From Pseudopyrenochaeta lycopersici (lineage: Eukaryota > Ascomycota > Dothideomycetes > Pleosporales > Pseudopyrenochaetaceae): a DNA stretch of 64,000 nt. The DNA is taken from assembly GCA_003313425.1 (NCBI GenBank), contig NHZP01000008.1:372001-436000 (forward strand). Reading direction: 5' to 3'. The position numbers and the translations under genes were made by a program. This document shows positions 1-10,055 of this stretch, piece by piece. The notes under the pieces are model-generated. The model worked only from the letters and a program-made list of their open reading frames with translations. It did not search any database and was not told where the DNA came from. Position 1 is the stretch's first letter; every line of letters starts with the position of its first letter.

Positions 1-3000
1 ACGGCCCACAATCAGAACCTACCCACACTGCCCGGACTGACGGCGCAACCACCTCAGTCCTCACCACACCAGTCCTCGCAGAGACCGCCGTCGTCTGAGG
101 CCGGAGCGCAAGGCCTCCAGGGCCCTCAAGGACCGCCTTATTCGCTACCCGGCATATCGCAGACACTTCAACAGCAACAGCAGCACATGGCGGCTTCGGA
201 GCAGGCCAACGCGGACAGAGAGCGAGAGCTGCGCGAGCGGGAGGCGAGAGAGCGCGAGATGATGGAATCGCATCTTCTACAGCATGCCGCCCAGCAAGAA
301 GAGATCGTAAAGCGTGAGGCAGAACAGCGCGATCGCGAATTACACGAGCGCCAACAGCGCGAACAAGCACCGCTTCAAAACCACTCAGCTCCCATCCAGA
401 TCCACCAGCCTGTAGCAGTAGCTCCATCGGCGCGCACAATACACGGTCCAAACGGACTGCTCGGACAGGCCGGCCCTCTAGGTGGACCAAATCCACTCGC
501 GCCGCCCATGGGTGGACCGAATACTGCTGCGCCTATGTACGGAAATGCTGCTTCGCAACACGAACAGAATACGCCGAGGCTGCAACATGCCGCACAGCCT
601 ACAGCCCAAGCTCAGATGTTGATGCCTTTCACTGGCCCGCCAGGAGCAATAGGTATGGGTCAAGGCCAGCAGCCAATTCTGAATGTAAGTGACGACGATA
701 TCGCTCTTGCGATGCAATTGCTGACCACAATAGGACGCGTTGAGCTACCTCGACCAAGTGAAAGTCCAGTTTGCGGACCATCCTGATGTCTACAATCGAT
801 TTCTGGACATAATGAAAGACTTTAAGAGTGGGGCCATTGACACACCAGGAGTCATTGAGCGTGTCTCCACTCTCTTCGCAGGCAACCCAAATCTGATACA
901 GGGTTTCAACACGTTCTTGCCACCAGGATATAAGATAGAGTGTGGTACGAACGGTGATCCGAATGCGATCAGAGTGACTACGCCAATGGGCACAATGGTG
1001 TCAACAATGCCTGCTCCCAGACCACTCTCACCACCACGCAGTGGCGCAGTTAATGGTAACGCTCCGACTCAACATGAGAGTACCTACTACGAAACAGCAC
1101 AAGGTCGGGCCTGGCCTCAGCAGAGGGCACAAGGACCAGAGGGCCCAGAAACTGTATTTTCTCCCAACAATCGTAACCTCGGACAGCCGCTGTATGGGCC
1201 ACAGCAAGCGCAACAGGGTCCAGGACAGCTGTCGCCCGAGGTCACCACACGCCCGTTACCTGATCCTGCAGGCTCAGCCGCGGCGCTTGCTCACCAACAG
1301 GAGCAACGAGGTGTCTCGCAGCTCCAGAATGCTGTCTCTGCTGCTACTGGGCGTTCGGTTTTGTCGCCAGGCGGTGATGCTCCCGCCCCTCTTCCTGTGC
1401 AAGCATTAAACGGCGCTGCACAGATGCCAATGGGTGGCGTGGGCGCCGAGAAACGCGGCCCCGTGGAGTTCAACCATGCTATCAGCTATGTCAACAAAAT
1501 CAAGGTACTTGGGTGTCCATAACTTGACTGAAGTGTCTGCTAATTCTTGGCTAGAATCGTTTTGCGTCTCAACCTGACATTTACAAACAATTCCTTGAGA
1601 TCCTACAGACCTACCAGCGCGAATCGAAGCCTATCCAAGATGTGTATGCTCAAGTCACCAGCCTATTTGGCGCCGCTCCAGATCTTCTGGAGGACTTCAA
1701 GCAGTTTCTCCCAGAGTCTGCTGCGCATCACAGGGCACAACAACAGGCGGCTAGACATGCTACTGAAGACGCAGTCATGTTGAGCAACGTGCGAGGCGAA
1801 TCAGGGTACGGCCAAACGCCGAACCAGCAAACTCCGCGCACAGATACTTCTCGACTTCCTCCTATGGGTAACTTCGCGCCTACGCCTACGGCAAATCGCG
1901 ACAACAAGCGCAAGCGTGAACGGCAAGGGCCTGTCACTGCGCCCATGCCTGCACCGATGATCCAAGAGCCACCGACTTCTAATGTGCGTAGTGGATATAA
2001 TCAGGGAAATGTTAGCAAGGTACGTGGATGATTCATTTCGATTTATGTGTGCCGCTTGAGCTATGTCTTTTCCTTTCCTTATGATGCACGAGCCCTCAAT
2101 AGCTCTGCTCTCCCCTCAATAACGCGTTCGTGCTGTCTCGTACCTTCCTTTCACACCCACCGCATCACATCTTTTACTTCCACCACAATATCCTTCACTA
2201 CACTTCTGGTTGGTTCTGGGAGTTTTGGTGGTGGTAGCAATATGCGGCGCGCGTAGTCGTCGCTACACACCTTTGCCCCATCCTACTCTCACTTCTGTCC
2301 GTGACACATCCTTGCCTTCATTTTCTTCTGCCATTTACGAAATGGCAAAAGCATCTCGAGAAAGACCACTATCTTTTGCGGAGGAAACTACAGGAGCTCG
2401 TACACATACTGACTCTTCAAAGCGCGCCAAAACGGGGCATGCCGCAAAGCAAGCAATTCCAGATGGCCCACCAGTCTCACCTACCCTTACGCCGGCTCTA
2501 CCTGAGCCCATGCCGCCAACCACGACCACTAGCCCTAATCAAGACGAACTTGCTTTCTTCGACCGGGTCAAGAAGTTCATTGGGAACAAGAATACAATGA
2601 ACGAGTTCCTGAAGCTTTGCAACCTTTTCTCACAAGACCTGATTGACAAGCAGCTCCTCATCTACCGGGCCCAATCTTTCATTGGCGGTAACCAGGAACT
2701 ATTCACTTGGTTCAAGAAGTTTATGGGTGAAGATGAAGAGCAGAAGTCGCGCCCAAAGACAGTCAACTCACGAGTCTCACTTTCGAATTGTCGTAGCCTT
2801 GGACCGAGCTATCGCCTACTCCCCAAGCGTGAGCGCGAGCGATTGTGCAGCGGACGCGATGAACTCTGTCGATCTGTCCTGAACGACGAATGGGCATCTC
2901 ACCCGACCTGGGCTTCTGAAGACTCTGGTTTCGTTGCGCATCGCAAGAATACGTTCGAGGAAGGTCTGCACAGGATTGAGGAAGAGCGCCACGACTATGA

Positions 3001-5117
3001 CTTCAACATCGAAGCCTGTAATCGCACAATCCAACAGCTAGAGCCCATAGCTAATCAACTGCTCACTATGAAGACTGAGGATCGCACAACGTTTACGCTT
3101 CCTCCTGGCCTTGGTGGTCAGAGCGAGACCATCTACAAGCGCGTTATTATGAAGATTTATGGTCGCGACAAGGGCAAAGATGTTATCAAGGAACTCTTTG
3201 CAATGCCGTGGAGCGTGGTGCCTGTTTTGCTTCACCGCCTCAAGACGAAGCTGGAGGACTGGAAGGCCGCTCAGCGGGAGTGGGAGAAGGTCTGGCGCGA
3301 CCAGACTCAGAAAATCTTCTGGAAGTCTCTGGACCATCAGAGCATCACTGTCAAGCAGGCGGACAAGCGACAATTCCAGCCTAAATCACTCACAAACGAG
3401 ATTCATGTCCGTTACGAGGAGCAAAAGCGACTCCAGACTGTCCAGGAGATTCCCCAACCCGATTACCAATTCTCCTTCTCGTTCAAAGACGAAGAAGTTC
3501 TCTACGACGTTGCTCGTTTGATGCTCACTTTCGCAGACAACAATAACGGTGCCGACTTTTCAAAAGTCGTCCCGTTCATCAAAGAGTTTGTTCCACTGTT
3601 CTTCGGTATAGACGCGAACAAGTTCGAGCAGCGAGTACACACGTCTGGCCGCGACACTCCGAATGATTCCGGTGAGGACACTCCAAGTCCCGATGAAGAT
3701 GTTTCCCAGCGGTCGCAGAAGCCGAAGAAAGGCGATCTTCGTCGTGATGTCCTTGATCCTCGCAGCAAGTCGCGAAAGGACAAAGAGGATAGCGTTGCGT
3801 CAGCGAGTAGAGACACTACGCCTGAGATTGTTTCAGGAATCGAAGACGAGGCCGCTGGTGATAGCTCGAATTCGAACCCCCGGGACGAGCGACCTTCAGG
3901 CCATTGGGTAGAGTATGCTGCTATTCCAACAGCATTTGGCGATAAAGAGTTTGAACATGAAGAGCCTTACCGACGCATCGAGTACAACATGTACGCAAAT
4001 ACATCCATCTACTGCTTCTTCCGTATGTTCGTCTTGCTATACGAGAGGCTGTCAAAGCTCAAGGAGAGCGAAGACGAAGTTCGAAGGGTCATCATGCGTG
4101 CCAAGGAGCCCAAGGCAGCGCAGAGGTTAAAGATGTTGGACAAACAGCCTGAGGATTTCTTTAAAGATACTTCTGCGTCGGCAAACTACTACCAACAGGT
4201 GCTTGATATGTTTCAGGATCAGGTGACTGGTGAGGTGGACATGAATTTCATCGAGGAGACGCTACGACGTTATTATCTCCAAATTGGGTGGCAACTCTAC
4301 TCATTTGACAGGCTGCTCAGCTCCCTTGTCCGATTCGCACTTGCTGTCGTAAGCCACGATAACAAGGACAAGAGCCTTGATATCTACAATCTCTTCCGTA
4401 AGGATCGAGCCAATGACACGACGACCCACAAGAGCGAGATCAGTTATCGAAAGGCGGCGGAAAAGTACGCTAAGGATACCGACACTTATCGCATTACCTA
4501 TGTAAGTGCCATATGCATTTCGAATGATGTACTTGTTACTGACTCTACCTTAGGATCCTGCAAAAGGAGAAGCATTTGTGCGGCTATTTAAGAAAGACGA
4601 TCCGACTTTCGAGTTCAACACACTCGACCGCGTCAAGCGCTGGCGGGCTTATGTCGCCTCCTACATGGCCGTTGAGCCTACCGAGGAGGTCGATGTCTCC
4701 CGCGTTCACTATCCGTACCTCAAGAAGCGCCTTGCAAAGACCGAAGACCTCACCGAAGATGACCGCTTTGAACACGTCAAGCACAGCGACAAAATCACCG
4801 TATCCATCAGCCCAGCCGCCTACGTCATGGCATTCATCAACAGTGAGCCGTTCGGCAATGGTGGCGTACAATACTTCCTGCAACCTGATAGCGTACGTGC
4901 CGGTCTAAGCGAAACAGTATCCAAACCTGCAGAGGAATACAAGGCTCTGAACGACTCAAGACGGGATCGTGTGCAAGAGATTTTGGTCAGGAACAACACG
5001 TGGATGAAAAATCTCAGTCGTGATGACGTAGACGCCAAAAAGGCGGCGTTCAAGAAGGATCTAGAAGAGGTCAAGAAAGAAGCTGACGATGAAGATGTCG
5101 AAATGGAAGAGGCTTAA
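1..5117 (+). CDS. SIN3: SIN3 transcriptional co-repressor scaffold (5' end outside window)
   Basis: Scaffold of the Sin3–Rpd3 histone deacetylase complex in the nucleus. Exons read 1–684, 734–1504, 1555–2019, 2423–4501 and 4554–5117, all in phase, giving 1,520 visible residues. The frame is already open at base 1 (Gln/Pro-rich), so the start lies upstream. Three paired amphipathic helix repeats are visible: PAH1 opens at the second exon (motif [13 protein letters not shown]), PAH2 at the third ([17 protein letters not shown]) and PAH3 near residues 682–745 ([12 protein letters not shown]). They are followed by the HDAC-interaction region ([13 protein letters not shown]) and a long Sin3 C-terminal region ending in an acidic tail. 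The third intron (2020–2422) is long for this genome and its 3' acceptor is uncertain: 2423 (after AAG) or 2384 (after GAG) both keep phase. The family call is firm; that junction is not. Confidence 0.95.
2020..2422 (+). other. Long SIN3 intron, partly open, with possible internal promoter
   Basis: The donor is GTACGT at 2020. The other SIN3 introns here are about 50 bp, this one about 400. Bases 2060–2340 are pyrimidine-rich, like a fungal leader. The last 210 bases are open in the frame of the next exon, with an ATG at 2342. Transcription starting inside it could give a short Sin3 without PAH1 and PAH2. This is inference only. Confidence 0.5.
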
Positions 5118-6129
5118 TAGGCCTGGTGTATTTTTGGATTCTATCTGAAAAAGTAGGGGGCTTTTGGCGTCGAGGTAACGCATATAAGACAAGGAGGTTT
5201 GCTGTCGGGTGGATAGGCCTTGTTCTATAATTTTGTTGCTTTTATGTGTCCGCTTAACGAGTATTTGGGAACAGCATTGAACGTGTCTGAGATATCAGCA
5301 CGTTGTGGTCTGGGCTCTGGGCCTGGGGCTGGCGTTTCGGTTTGATACATTCAACTTATCTATATCCATCTTCTGTTTAGTACTATTCCAATCTGATCCT
5401 ACTTTCATAACATTCTCTGTCCATGGGTTAAGAAACCTTTCAAATAGTAAAAGCCAAGATCCCTCATTTGGAAACACGACCATCTCCAACGGCTTGTGCA
5501 TGTTGGACTCTTGAATAAAGTCGGATCTTACGGACGTGCATGGTCTACATGTATATATGCTGAGACCTACTCATTCAAGACACATAGTGGTATGTTTAGA
5601 GTATTCGACTATGCCAGTATATCAGGATTTATCCCTTCTTTACAATCACACACGGCTTCGTCTGCCTATGGATATCGCTCCTCAAAAGCCAGCTCTCCAA
5701 TCTTTATTTATGCCCTTCCATAATGTCTATGTACAGCTTGATAGACGAATGGAAGGTGGTCATGCATGGGTTGTTCGAATACCACAAGGTCAATGTTTAT
5801 GCTCTGCAGCCTCGACAGAACATCCTCATGTCGCAAATGTTGGCTCTCAATCTGTTCCAAGGAACTTGGCGCGGCTACGAGCTTGGAAACACAGGTCCCC
5901 GGTGGAAGCTTCTCGATCGGATATTTTCCGAGGTGCGTTTGCTGTTAGAGGAAGCCGTTGTTGGCGAGGTAGCAAATATGGGGTGGATGGAACGAGAGCC
6001 GAAGAGCTCTCCTAGAGAAGCGGCCAGTGTCGTCTCAAAATAGAGCGCCGCCCTTCATCTCCACTTCCTCAACCGGCACTGTCAACCCAATTTTGAACAC
6101 GTCTATACCCGTGGGCTGGGGATAATTTC
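5118..6129. other. Convergent 3' region between SIN3 and the ANCHR-like gene
   Basis: This holds the 3' flanks of two genes that end toward each other. One plus-strand ORF, 5723–6043 (106 codons), is the only candidate. It starts MSMYSLIDEWKVV, ends VVSK, has no family resemblance I recognise and overlaps another open frame. It could be chance. Nothing else is supportable. Confidence 0.4.
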
Positions 6130-7320
6130 CTAAGCCGCAGCTTGCTGTTTTTTCTTTGCGTAAAGCACTGCCTTGTGCCTTCTTTCCTCGAATCCAGCAG
6201 ATTCTCCTCTATGACCCTCCATCCAACAATTCTGACAGTACAGGTCTCCATCGCAGCCTGTACACTTCAGTGTGGCATCGTCTTGACAGATAATACACCA
6301 AGTGTCGATTTCGTCATCGACACGTTTCTGCAGATTCGATGACATGGGCGGCTTCTTCTGGGGTGCGAAAGAAGGCGCGGATGGCATACCTAGCGAGTCT
6401 GTTTGCGGCGATGGAGAGGCAAGCGCGGCTAGACGGGCTGTGAAGGCATCTTCAAGAGCTTGTGTGCGAGCGAAATCGTCTTCAGGGAGTCCGCTTGGTG
6501 CGGAGGGGAGAGTGAAACCATCGTCAGTGGTAGCTTCCTTTCCCTCTCTTGGAGTTTCTCGAGATTTGGATTTGTGGTCTCCTGCATCCGAACTGTCGTC
6601 CTCAGGTGGGGGAGAAGGAGGATCATGCTTCTTGCTTATTTCTAGCTCGGCCATGACTCTTGCAATCACGTCGTCCGCTTCGTCATCTTCAGTCTTTTTC
6701 TTGCCTTCATCGTCATCGTTGTCGTCATGGTCTGATGCGACCTCTCGGCCTGTAGTGACACGTCCACTCCCTACATTGACTTCAATGCTCTCCCAGTCTG
6801 TGAGCTCTTCCTTGTTGCCTGATATACCTTTAGAGGCTGTACTTTTCGCGTCTTGTGCTCTGGGGTTCACTACTTCCGGTAGTATCTTTTTCATGTCCCT
6901 CAACAGCTTCCCAACATCTTGTTGCTCTTGTCTCGTGATATCCCAATCCTTCCTGTCGTCTACGGCACCATTTAATTCTCCAATCAACTCCTCGAGAGTC
7001 CTCTCATCCTCTTCGTTGAACTCAACTTTCCCACCCCCAACTCCTTGCGCTATGCCCTCCAGATAGCTTGCCGCGCCGGGGGCTACGACGGGTGCACCTG
7101 CGTTATTCGTAGACGTTGTCTGTGAAGGTTGCGGAGAGTTTGACGGTGATGCAGAGCCGAGGCGTGCAAAGCGAGCAGCAAGGTCATCTGTGGGGTTCGG
7201 AGAACCGGATGGGGCTATCGAAGAGCTTGGGTTGGTGTGGAAGCTCACGGAGGACTTCTTTAGCGCGTTGAGGCGGGCGAGGAGGTCGTCGTCTGTTGAG
7301 CTTGGTGTGCCATCGGACAT
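6130..7320 (-). CDS. ANCHR/ZFYVE19-like protein with C-terminal B-box-type zinc finger
   Basis: An intronless gene of 396 residues. The C-terminus (about 340–385) has a cysteine/histidine cluster, CIICQDDATLKCTGCDGDLY followed by CxxCWMEGH, which is the B-box-like finger of the ANCHR family. Near the N-terminus the helix DDLLARLNALKK resembles a MIT-interacting motif of the kind that binds the ESCRT-linked ATPase VPS4. The middle is acidic and Ser/Thr-rich. In animals ANCHR delays abscission through VPS4 in the Aurora B checkpoint. I see no FYVE domain, so the lipid-binding part of ZFYVE19 is absent or unrecognisable. Family assignment is likely; the role in this fungus is inference. It is divergent from the thioredoxin-fold gene, 672 bp apart. 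Confidence 0.7.
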   Translation of the reverse strand: MSDGTPSSTDDDLLARLNALKKSSVSFHTNPSSSIAPSGSPNPTDDLAARFARLGSASPSNSPQPSQTTSTNNAGAPVVAPGAASYLEGIAQGVGGGKVEFNEEDERTLEELIGELNGAVDDRKDWDITRQEQQDVGKLLRDMKKILPEVVNPRAQDAKSTASKGISGNKEELTDWESIEVNVGSGRVTTGREVASDHDDNDDDEGKKKTEDDEADDVIARVMAELEISKKHDPPSPPPEDDSSDAGDHKSKSRETPREGKEATTDDGFTLPSAPSGLPEDDFARTQALEDAFTARLAALASPSPQTDSLGMPSAPSFAPQKKPPMSSNLQKRVDDEIDTWCIICQDDATLKCTGCDGDLYCQNCWMEGHRGESAGFEERRHKAVLYAKKKQQAAA

Positions 7321-7992
7321 GATTGGGTATCGTAAGGACTGTTGTGTTGTGAGGAGTAAACTGTTCTATGAAATCAGCTCAAACGCCACCGCAGTTGTCC
7401 GTGGGGCTGTGGAGGCATAAACGCGGAGGTGTGCGGACTTGGGAGCTTGGTGGAAGCTTGGTGGGGGAGGGGCAGGCTGTCCATTCTGGATCCTCAATTT
7501 TGATACTAGGAGGAATGGCATAAAATCTGGAAATTACTTCTTCGATACGTATTGTGGAGTGATGTATTGGGTCCAAATGTGCATAATTTTTTAATGTTGG
7601 AAAGGCGCGATTGAAGCTGTAGGAGATGCTTGCCAGGACGTGCTCAAGCTACCAAGCAAACAAAGTACACCGATCAACCCGGCTCTCCCAAGCAATTTGT
7701 CAAGAGTGGCTTTCGAGGCACAGCTTCCAAATCATGACTGATCACCTAACTCTGGCTGTCTCGGCTCGTTGATTTATGCGCGAAAAGGACGCTCTGGGGA
7801 AGGCCCCCGCTGTCGTCATCCCATAGCTCTTAAGATCCGTAGCTACCCCTCGTCTCGTTGAGCGTGAGATTGCGTGCGATTGCAAGTAATTGAACAATAC
7901 AAAGGAGCTCCTGTCAAACGCTTCAATCAATTAGCACCTCAACCCTCTACGCCATCTCAAGGTTACTTTTAATTTTAACGACATTAAAGGCA
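7321..7992. promoter_or_regulatory. Divergent intergenic region, ANCHR-like / thioredoxin-fold genes
   Basis: The 672 bp between two divergent starts must hold both promoters and 5' leaders. I see no clear TATA box or known operator. Confidence 0.5.
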
Positions 7993-8684
7993 ATGGCTCT
8001 TGCACCAAAATTCGCGGGTCAGAAGCTGGCTTCCAAGGCCATCCAGCCAAAAGCGGTTCATACTCTTGAACTCTGTATGCTCTCTCTCTCTCCTGCTGCC
8101 TATTGATATCTTCCAATACTAAAACATGTCTAGACCTCGACTATGTTTGTCCCTTCTCCCAAAAGCTGTTCAAAACTATCTACACCACCTCGCTCCGCTC
8201 CACTCTCCTGGACAAGTACGGCGACCGTGTCGTGACAATTTTTCGACAGCAAATCCAACCCTGGCACCCCAGCAGCACTCTTGTCCATGAAGCTGGTTAC
8301 GCCGTCCAGAAAGTGGACCCCTCCAAATTCTATGAATTCAGTGCTGCTCTCTTCGACCAACAGAAGGACTTCTTTGATGTCAATGTGGTGAATGAGACAC
8401 GGAATGCTACGTACAAACGACTAGCCAAGATTGCTGGGAGTGTGGGCGTGGATGAGAACAAGGTATATGATCTATTGCATATCAGTGACAAGCCGGGTGA
8501 AGATGGAAGTCTCAATACTGGAAACGGTGTCACCAACGAGGTGAAGATTCAGGTTAAAGCAAACCGGTTGGTGGGAGTGCATGTCACGCCTACGGTTGTG
8601 TTTGATGGGGTTGTCAACAACGATATTAGCAGTGGTTGGACACAGCAGCAGTGGGAAGAATGGCTGGAGAAGAATATTCAGTGA
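7993..8684 (+). CDS. DsbA-like thioredoxin-fold protein
   Basis: Exons 7993–8074 and 8134–8684 (intron GTATGC…TAG) join to 210 residues. The sequence after the splice, LYLDYVCPFSQKLFK, matches the first strand and active-site turn of DsbA/2-hydroxychromene isomerase-type thioredoxin folds. A helical insert follows, then VHVTPTVVFDG with the family's cis-proline (VTPT), then a final helix. The active site has a single cysteine (C-P-F-S) in place of CXXC, which argues against a classical disulfide oxidase and suggests a glutathione-dependent or redox-inactive role. There is no signal peptide, so it is probably cytosolic. Fold assignment is good; the substrate is unknown. Confidence 0.8.
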
Positions 8685-8823
8685 CTCGATGATAGTTACA
8701 GAGATGCAAAGCTATGATAGTGTTGAAGACAGCATACGATACGCTTGATAGATGCAATAAATCTTAACGTGGTATCTTAACGCCGACCCATGCAGATATT
8801 GTACAGTTTCATCGGCCATCCAA

Positions 8824-9832
8824 TCAGTCTTCATCGAAGGATATCATGACTGCCATTGCTCGCTCGTATGTCCACATCGTGACCGCACTTGCTGGGGCAG
8901 CTTTCAGCAAACTGACAGTCAAGCCTCGATATAAACCCCGACGCCCTTCATGTTTCCATATGCGCAATATGGTACTAACCACACCAGTATATGTAGGGAT
9001 GTTGCGATGCACGTATCGATCTCGCGTAGGCCCCTGAACCTGCAGACGTTTTCGCGTGGTGTCAAGAGGGTAGACAGCAGTCTTCGACAAGACGCTGGCA
9101 ATGACACCTGCGACAGCGTCTGAGCTCCCAAGGGGTAATGGAATGGGTGAATTGGCCATGGCAGGCTTCAAGCTCTCATAGCTGGCGAAGAAGAGGCCCA
9201 TGTACGGAACAATTTGGCTAACACCCGCTCCGAGGCCGCGGAAGAAGCCCGTTGGCCCCTCATGCTGGGCAATGTGTTTGACCGAAGCTATGATGGAGGT
9301 GTATACACGATCAGTGCCTTGAGCAGCAAAGCGTGTGCGCAAGAGATCGAGGGGATATGTGACGGTTGTTGCAGTGGCGCCGGCAGTAGCGCCACTGATG
9401 AAGGACGTTGCAGAGCTGGGCAGCGCATACGGCGATGGAACAGACTCCAGCAAGTGCGACATGTACGTGTATGATGAGAACTGTACACTGCCATAGGTCA
9501 GGTACATGAGCTCAGCTGGTATGTTGCCCTTCCATAGCCCTGTAACTCCTTCTTCGCGGAGAATTTGCTTGAGGGTGCCCAGTGTTCCTTTATAGACGGG
9601 TCCATTGACGTCGCGCACGCTAAGGGGGTCAGAAAGCGAGTGGATTTGGAGTTGCAGGCGGATCTTTATAACATCGAGGGGGGCTATGACGAAGCTGTCG
9701 CGACATGAGTACTATACATGGGCTACTTGTGAGGTTTATAGCGTACCGCGACACCAAACCTGCGACCGCGCCCGCAACCACTACCTGGCGCTGTGAACCC
9801 TCATGCTTGAGCTGTGCGACGCCCTCAGACAT
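8824..9832 (-). CDS. TPC1: Mitochondrial thiamine pyrophosphate carrier
   Basis: Exons 9747–9832 and 8824–9694 (intron 9695–9746) give 318 residues, the usual length for a mitochondrial carrier. The three family repeats each show the PX[D/E]XX[K/R] signature: [10 protein letters not shown] just after the splice, PLDLLRTRF in the middle and [10 protein letters not shown] in the third. Overall resemblance is closest to Tpc1, which brings thiamine pyrophosphate into the matrix in exchange for nucleotides or phosphate, feeding pyruvate and 2-oxoglutarate dehydrogenases. The start is supported by [14 protein letters not shown] running into the first transmembrane helix. It is divergent from the dioxygenase gene, with only 223 bp between start codons. 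Confidence 0.9.
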
Positions 9833-10055
9833 GCGCCCAGCGCCTCAATTGCAAAGGGCAGTGTACACGTGCCACAGCGCCAGATGCGATATCAACTGCC
9901 GATGTGTGGTGGATTTAGTCAAATGGGTGGGAGATGCCGGAGAAATGGGAATGGTGGGAGATGGAACACCTCGGTCTCGGGCGAATGTTTCCAATGCTTC
10001 GGCGTTTGAAAAGGGAGCAACCCCGCCAGGTCCAGATCTGTGACAGCTGCCAACC
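9833..10055. promoter_or_regulatory. Short bidirectional promoter, TPC1 / dioxygenase
   Basis: The 223 bp between the two divergent ATGs must carry both core promoters and leaders. I see no unambiguous TATA box. Shared regulation of the two genes is possible but not shown. Confidence 0.6.

Noticed and set aside
6302..7066. Plus-strand serine-rich ORF of 254 codons
   Set aside because: Shadow of the acidic ANCHR-like coding region on the opposite strand.
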